Positions 61,201-64,000 of a stretch of DNA of 64,000 bases are shown piece by piece. The translations under genes were made by a program, and so were the position numbers. Under the pieces are notes generated by a model, which was not told where the DNA came from, did not search any database, and saw only the letters and a program-made list of their open reading frames with translations. The stretch is from contig NZ_JACVTO010000015.1 in NCBI RefSeq assembly GCF_016518545.1, forward strand, positions 1 to 64,000, written 5' to 3'. The DNA comes from Pseudomonas sp. S30 (lineage in GTDB: Bacteria > Pseudomonadota > Gammaproteobacteria > Pseudomonadales > Pseudomonadaceae). Position 1 is the stretch's first letter, and each line of letters opens with the position of its first letter.

Positions 61201-62154
61201 CGCCTTGCGCAGGATCTCCGCGGCGTCGCGGATCTCACGTTCTCCCGGCAGGAACACCAGCACATCGCCCGGGCCTTTGCCCTGGCTGCGCTCGTACTGG
61301 GCGATCTCGTCCAGCGAGGCAAGAATGGCCTGGTCGACCGTGAGGTCGTCCTCGACCTGATTGCCTTCCTCGTCCTGCTCGCTGGTCAGCGGGCGATACC
61401 AGGTCTCGACCGGGTAGGTGCGACCGGACACCTCGATGATCGGTGCTCCGTCGAAGTGCTGAGAGAAGCGCTCCAGGTCGATGGTCGCCGACGTGATGAT
61501 GAGCTTGAGATCCGGGCGGCGGTGCAACAGGGTCTTGAGGTAGCCGAGCAGGAAATCGATGTTCAGGCTGCGCTCGTGGGCTTCGTCGACGATGATGGTG
61601 TCGTAGCGCTCCAGGAACCGATCATGCTGGGTCTCGGCCAGCAGGATGCCATCGGTCATCAGCTTGACCAGGGTGTTGGAGTCGCTCTGGTCCTCGAAAC
61701 GCACCTGGTAGCCGACCAGCGCTCCCAGCGGCGTGCCCAGTTCCTCGGCCACCCGTGCGGCCACGCTGCGCGCGGCGATGCGTCGTGGTTGGGTGTGGGC
61801 GATCAGGCCGTGGCTGCCGCGGCCCAGTTCCAGGCAGATCTTGGGTAACTGGGTGGTCTTGCCCGAGCCGGTCTCGCCAGCGATCACCAGCACCTGGTGT
61901 TCGGCCAGGGCCTTCTTGATTTCCTCGCGCTTGGCAGCGATGGGCAGATTGTCGTCGTAGCGGATGCTCGGCACGCTCTGCTGACGGGCAGTGACTTGCG
62001 CGCATGAGGCCTGGACCTTCTGCGCCCACTGCGCCAGCCGGGCCTCGTCGGGACGCTTGCGCAGCTCGTGGAGCTGGCGCCGCAGGCGGTGACGGTCGGC
62101 GATCATGGCGTGGTCGAGGTTGTGCAGCAGCGTATCGATGGCGGTGTCGGTCAT
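58249..62154 (-). CDS. hrpA: ATP-dependent RNA helicase HrpA
   Basis: A 1301-residue DEAH helicase from the ATG at 62154 (MTDTAIDTLLHNLDHAM), chosen because this is the family's usual size; an ATG at 62238 adds 28 low-complexity residues. Walker A is GETGSGKTTQLP, the DEAH box is IIVDEAHERSLNIDFLL, motif VI is QRKGRCGRVEPG. The helicase-associated and OB-fold regions and the long HrpA-specific C-terminal DUF3418 region follow. It resolves stalled ribosomes in E. coli. No frameshift is apparent over nearly 4 kb. Confidence 0.92.
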   Translation of the reverse strand: MTDTAIDTLLHNLDHAMIADRHRLRRQLHELRKRPDEARLAQWAQKVQASCAQVTARQQSVPSIRYDDNLPIAAKREEIKKALAEHQVLVIAGETGSGKTTQLPKICLELGRGSHGLIAHTQPRRIAARSVAARVAEELGTPLGALVGYQVRFEDQSDSNTLVKLMTDGILLAETQHDRFLERYDTIIVDEAHERSLNIDFLLGYLKTLLHRRPDLKLIITSATIDLERFSQHFDGAPIIEVSGRTYPVETWYRPLTSEQDEEGNQVEDDLTVDQAILASLDEIAQYERSQGKGPGDVLVFLPGEREIRDAAEILRKAQLRHTEILPLYARLSPAEQQRIFQSHSGRRVVLATNVAETSLTVPGIRYVIDSGTARISRYSYRAKVQRLPIEAVSQASANQRKGRCGRVEPGICIRLYSEDDFNGRPAFTDPEILRTNLAAVILQMLHLRLGAIDAFPFIEPPDGKAISDGFNLLQELSAVNRENQLTPLGRQLARLPIDPRLGRMLLEGARQGSLQEVLIVASALSAQDPRERPPERQQAADQAHAQWKDVDSDFAALVNLWRGFEEQRQALTANPLRNWCRKQFLNYLRLREWRDAHRQLSLICRDLQLTVNKDPSDYQPLHKAILSGLLSQIGHKAEEGDYQGARQRRFWVHPSSGLGRKRPQWLMAAELVETTKLYARMVAKIEPEWIEPLAGHLIKKNHFEPHWEKKRGQVVAFEQITLYGLILVGRRPVHFGPIDPATSRELFIREGLVGGEIQSRAKCLAANKRLLEQLDELEAKARRRDILADEETLYGFYEARLPQEIHQTATFDSWYRMNSQKDPNLLIMREEDVLAREASEVTAAQYPDHLQVGDLRLPLSYHFEPNHPRDGVTVRVPAPLLPNLPGERLEWLVPGLLEAKCVALVRNLPKALRKNFVPVPDFVKAALARLSFGQGALPQALGQELLRMTGARVSDEAWAEAASEVEGHLRMNIEVVDGQGKFLGEGRDLAELTARFAAASQAALALPRTDKTEQPVQAKAFAEVAQTAQQKIAGLSLTVYPALVEDAGSVREGRFSTQAEAEFQHRRALQRLLLQQLAEPAKFLRGKLPGLTELGLLYRELGRVESLVEDILLASLDSCILEDEDSLPRDGAALASLAERKRGAWTEHAERLARQTLEVLKLWHGLQKRFKGKIDLSQAVALNDIRQQLSHLVYPGFVRQTPAPWFKELPRYLKAIELRLEKLGSQVQKDRVWSAELGNLWNQYQARAEKHAQEGKRDAQLVLYRWLLEEYRVSLFAQQLGTKLPISDKRLSKQWGLVEG

Positions 62155-62265
62155 GGGGCTTCTGGGTGGCGCAGGCGGCCCTGCTTTGTCTTGATCGGCA
62201 TGGGGAAAGGCCACGATTGTCGCAGATTTGCCAGGCATTTGCTGCCCAGGCTCGAGGATCGCCGG

Positions 62266-62514
62266 TCAGCGACGCCGCCACTCGAACAGCGCCGAGCGCT
62301 CGAACAGCAGGCGCGTGCCGATCAGGGCGAAGAAAATGGTCCAGTCCAGGCCATCGAGCAGCAGGATTTCGCGGTCGCCCAACTGGGTGCAACTGGTGAC
62401 GCTGGCAATCATGAACAGCACGCAGACACCATCGCGCAGCCGCGCCGACCGACAGAGCCAGTCCAGCAGGCAACCGGCGACGAGGATGAACGCCAGCGTG
62501 GACAGCGTCGACAT
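62266..62514 (-). CDS. small membrane protein of unknown function
   Basis: An 82-residue protein from the ATG at 62514 (MSTLSTLAFILVAGCLLDWL). Two or three hydrophobic stretches cover most of it: the N-terminus, VCVLFMIASVTSC and WTIFFALIGTRLLF. A longer reading frame to 62637 has an implausible hydrophilic leader. No family recognised. It lies upstream of hrpA on the same strand. Confidence 0.5.
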   Translation of the reverse strand: MSTLSTLAFILVAGCLLDWLCRSARLRDGVCVLFMIASVTSCTQLGDREILLLDGLDWTIFFALIGTRLLFERSALFEWRRR

Positions 62515-63051
62515 GAGTACTCCTGCGGATCGAAGGGAAACCACCCCGAGGCGCTTCGCGGCGTGAACTCGATGGCGATCCTGCTCCGCACATCGAGCGC
62601 TTGGCAGATTAGGGTAAACACGATCCTCCCATCCCACTCACCCGCCCACCTGTGTAATCCCAACTGGCAGTAGGAACATTCCCGAAGCGCACGCAAGAAG
62701 CGGCTGAATGTTTAGTCGATAGCGGAGTGAACGTCGCCACTGGCCGCTTTAATCACCCTTGCCGGGCGTGTGAGTATCCGTGCCATGGCCTCCGAGACCC
62801 TTACCGCGCCCCCGTCATCAAGTCCTTCGCTATCGAAGGTCCGGGCCCGTGTCGGTGAAAACCCTCTGGTTCACATCATCCTCGCGTTCTGGGCCCTGTG
62901 GCACTGCCGCCACGCCCGCCCGCCCGACGGCTCGCCTACGCTTGACTGACGCCCATCGCAGCCGTGCGGCTGCCTGAATCCGTCCGAACGGCCGCCTGAC
63001 GCGCGGCGGTTACATGTGGCCCTGTCCGACACGGTCGCGAGCGAGCATCCC
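62515..63051. other. intergenic region upstream of the glutamine synthetase gene
   Basis: About 540 bases. Short frames exist but no convincing protein. I could not pick a clear promoter, operator or RNA gene; the regulatory DNA of the divergent small-protein and glutamine synthetase genes must lie here. Confidence 0.4.
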
Positions 63052-64000
63052 ATGCACTTTGCCCAACCCGAGCAAGCCCGTCGCTTTCTGAGCGACAATC
63101 CCGATATCGAACTGATCGAGCTGTTCATCCTCGACGCCCACGGCGTGCCCCGCGGCAAGCTGCTGCACCGAGAGGAACTGCTGGCCGTGTATGAAAACGG
63201 CCGCCCCTTGCCCGGCACCCTGCTGGGGCTGACCATCAACGGCGATGACGTCGAAGATTCCGGCCTGGTGTGGGATGTCGGCGACGTCGACTGCCGTGCC
63301 TACCCACTTGACGGCAGCCTGGTACGCCTGCCCTGGCGGCGGATCCCTACCGCTGCCGTGCAGGTCAGCATGCACCCAGACCAGGGATTGCCGGCGAGCG
63401 TCGCCGACCCGCGACACGTGCTGCTGCGAACCCTCGAGGCCCTGGAAGCCGACGGTTACCACCCGGTGATGGCCTGCGAGCTCGAGTTCTATCTGCTCGA
63501 CCAGCAGCGCGACGCCCAGGGACGCCCGCAACCGGCGCGGGACAACGACGGCGGACGACCGCGCAACACCCAGGTGTATGGCCTGCGCGAGCTGGAGCAG
63601 ATCGAACCCTTTCTCGCCGACCTCTATGCGGCCTGCAAGGCGCAGGGCATTCCTGCCCGTACCGCCATCTCGGAATATGCCCCCGGCCAGGTGGAAATCA
63701 CGCTGGAGCATGGCCCGGCCCTGGCGGCCATGGACCAGGCGGTGCGCTATAAGCGCCTGGTCAAGGGCATCGCCCACGCCCACGGCATGCAGGCCTGCTT
63801 CATGGCCAAGCCGTTCGCGCACATCGCCGGCACCGGCCTGCACATGCACCTGAGCCTGGCCGACAGCGCAGGTCGCAACCTGTTCGCCAGCGATGACCCT
63901 GCCGGCACGCCGCTGCTGCGCCAGGCGGTGGCCGGCATGCTGCGCCATCTACGCGAATCGCAGTTGCTGTTCTGCCCCCACGCCAACTCCTACCGTCGCT
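63052..64000 (+). CDS. glutamine synthetase family, gamma-glutamylputrescine synthetase type (partial)
   Basis: From the ATG at 63052 the frame is open for 316 residues to the window edge. It starts MHFAQPEQARRFLSDNPDIELIELFILDAHG, followed by RGKLLHREELLAVYENG. The catalytic part shows MACELEFYLLD, EYAPGQVEITLEHGPALAAMDQAV and AHIAGTGLHMHLSLAD, with the metal-binding Glu and His in place. This short class is typical of polyamine and amine glutamylation (PuuA, Spu/Pau enzymes), using ATP to join glutamate to putrescine or similar. The last third, including the adenylylation-type loop, lies outside. Confidence 0.88.
   Translation, partial: MHFAQPEQARRFLSDNPDIELIELFILDAHGVPRGKLLHREELLAVYENGRPLPGTLLGLTINGDDVEDSGLVWDVGDVDCRAYPLDGSLVRLPWRRIPTAAVQVSMHPDQGLPASVADPRHVLLRTLEALEADGYHPVMACELEFYLLDQQRDAQGRPQPARDNDGGRPRNTQVYGLRELEQIEPFLADLYAACKAQGIPARTAISEYAPGQVEITLEHGPALAAMDQAVRYKRLVKGIAHAHGMQACFMAKPFAHIAGTGLHMHLSLADSAGRNLFASDDPAGTPLLRQAVAGMLRHLRESQLLFCPHANSYRR

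Noticed and set aside
58189..61848. 1219-codon plus-strand frame opposite hrpA
   Set aside because: Shadow of hrpA; Gln/Leu/Ala/His-rich and without any known fold.
62780..62977. 65-codon frame upstream of the glutamine synthetase gene
   Set aside because: Pro/Arg/Ser-rich translation typical of chance frames in GC-rich DNA; no ribosome site.

Overview
The window reads as Pseudomonas chromosome, most likely P. putida/P. fluorescens lineage. The right-hand genes (azoR, ppiA, a FabH-type synthase, hrpA, a gamma-glutamylputrescine-type glutamine synthetase) are typical of that genus, and codon use is GC-rich throughout except in the first 14 kb. No rRNA, tRNA or CRISPR array was seen.

Region 1 (1-14,000) is a mobile, partly AT-rich accessory island. 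It holds decayed transposase pieces (IS630, IS5, IS481 and two IS3-type) and two recognisable anti-phage systems. The first (720-5,621) is a three-gene overlapping operon: a large cytoplasmic histidine-kinase-like protein, a stand-alone receiver, and a receiver fused to an alpha/beta hydrolase. This is the Detocs architecture (dtcABC) with a hydrolase effector instead of the usual nucleosidase. The second (6,926-10,193, minus strand) is a two-gene Hachiman system (hamA nuclease, hamB helicase). A GrlR-like orphan, a DUF3800 gene cut by an IS3 relic and a BamE-like lipoprotein follow.

Region 2 (14,000-16,313) has a GNAT acetyltransferase and two uncharacterised membrane proteins. Region 3 (16,334-22,069, minus strand) is a compact operon: methyltransferase, SUMF1-type protein, GTP cyclohydrolase II, WD40 protein, RibD-like deaminase/reductase and a VOC protein. 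This is the toxABCDE set for the azapteridine toxin toxoflavin or a relative. A LysR regulator and a divergent small transporter plus RND efflux pair (22,402-28,062) are candidates for its control and export.

Region 4 (29,051-48,711) looks like an iron-regulated metallophore locus. It has a TonB-dependent receptor, an AraC/PchR-like regulator, Fur-box-like sites, a methyltransferase and an RhtX/FptX-like permease. It also encodes a thiamine-diphosphate enzyme and a fusion of an acyl-ACP-reductase-like domain with a class III aminotransferase. The thiocarboxylate-forming set (MoeB-rhodanese, JAMM protease, ThiS-like carrier) and AMP ligase resemble the core of the thioquinolobactin (qbs) and PDTC (pdt) clusters. 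A CaiB-type protein, an acyl-CoA dehydrogenase-like protein, an MFS exporter and a GH88-like protein complete the locus. The reductase-aminotransferase fusion with the ThDP enzyme is the most novel part of the window.

Region 5 (48,733-64,000) is ordinary Pseudomonas core sequence: azoreductase, LysR, hydrolase, cyclophilin, ABC exporter, FemAB-like acetyltransferase, porin, KAS III, HrpA helicase, and a glutamine synthetase that runs off the right edge.
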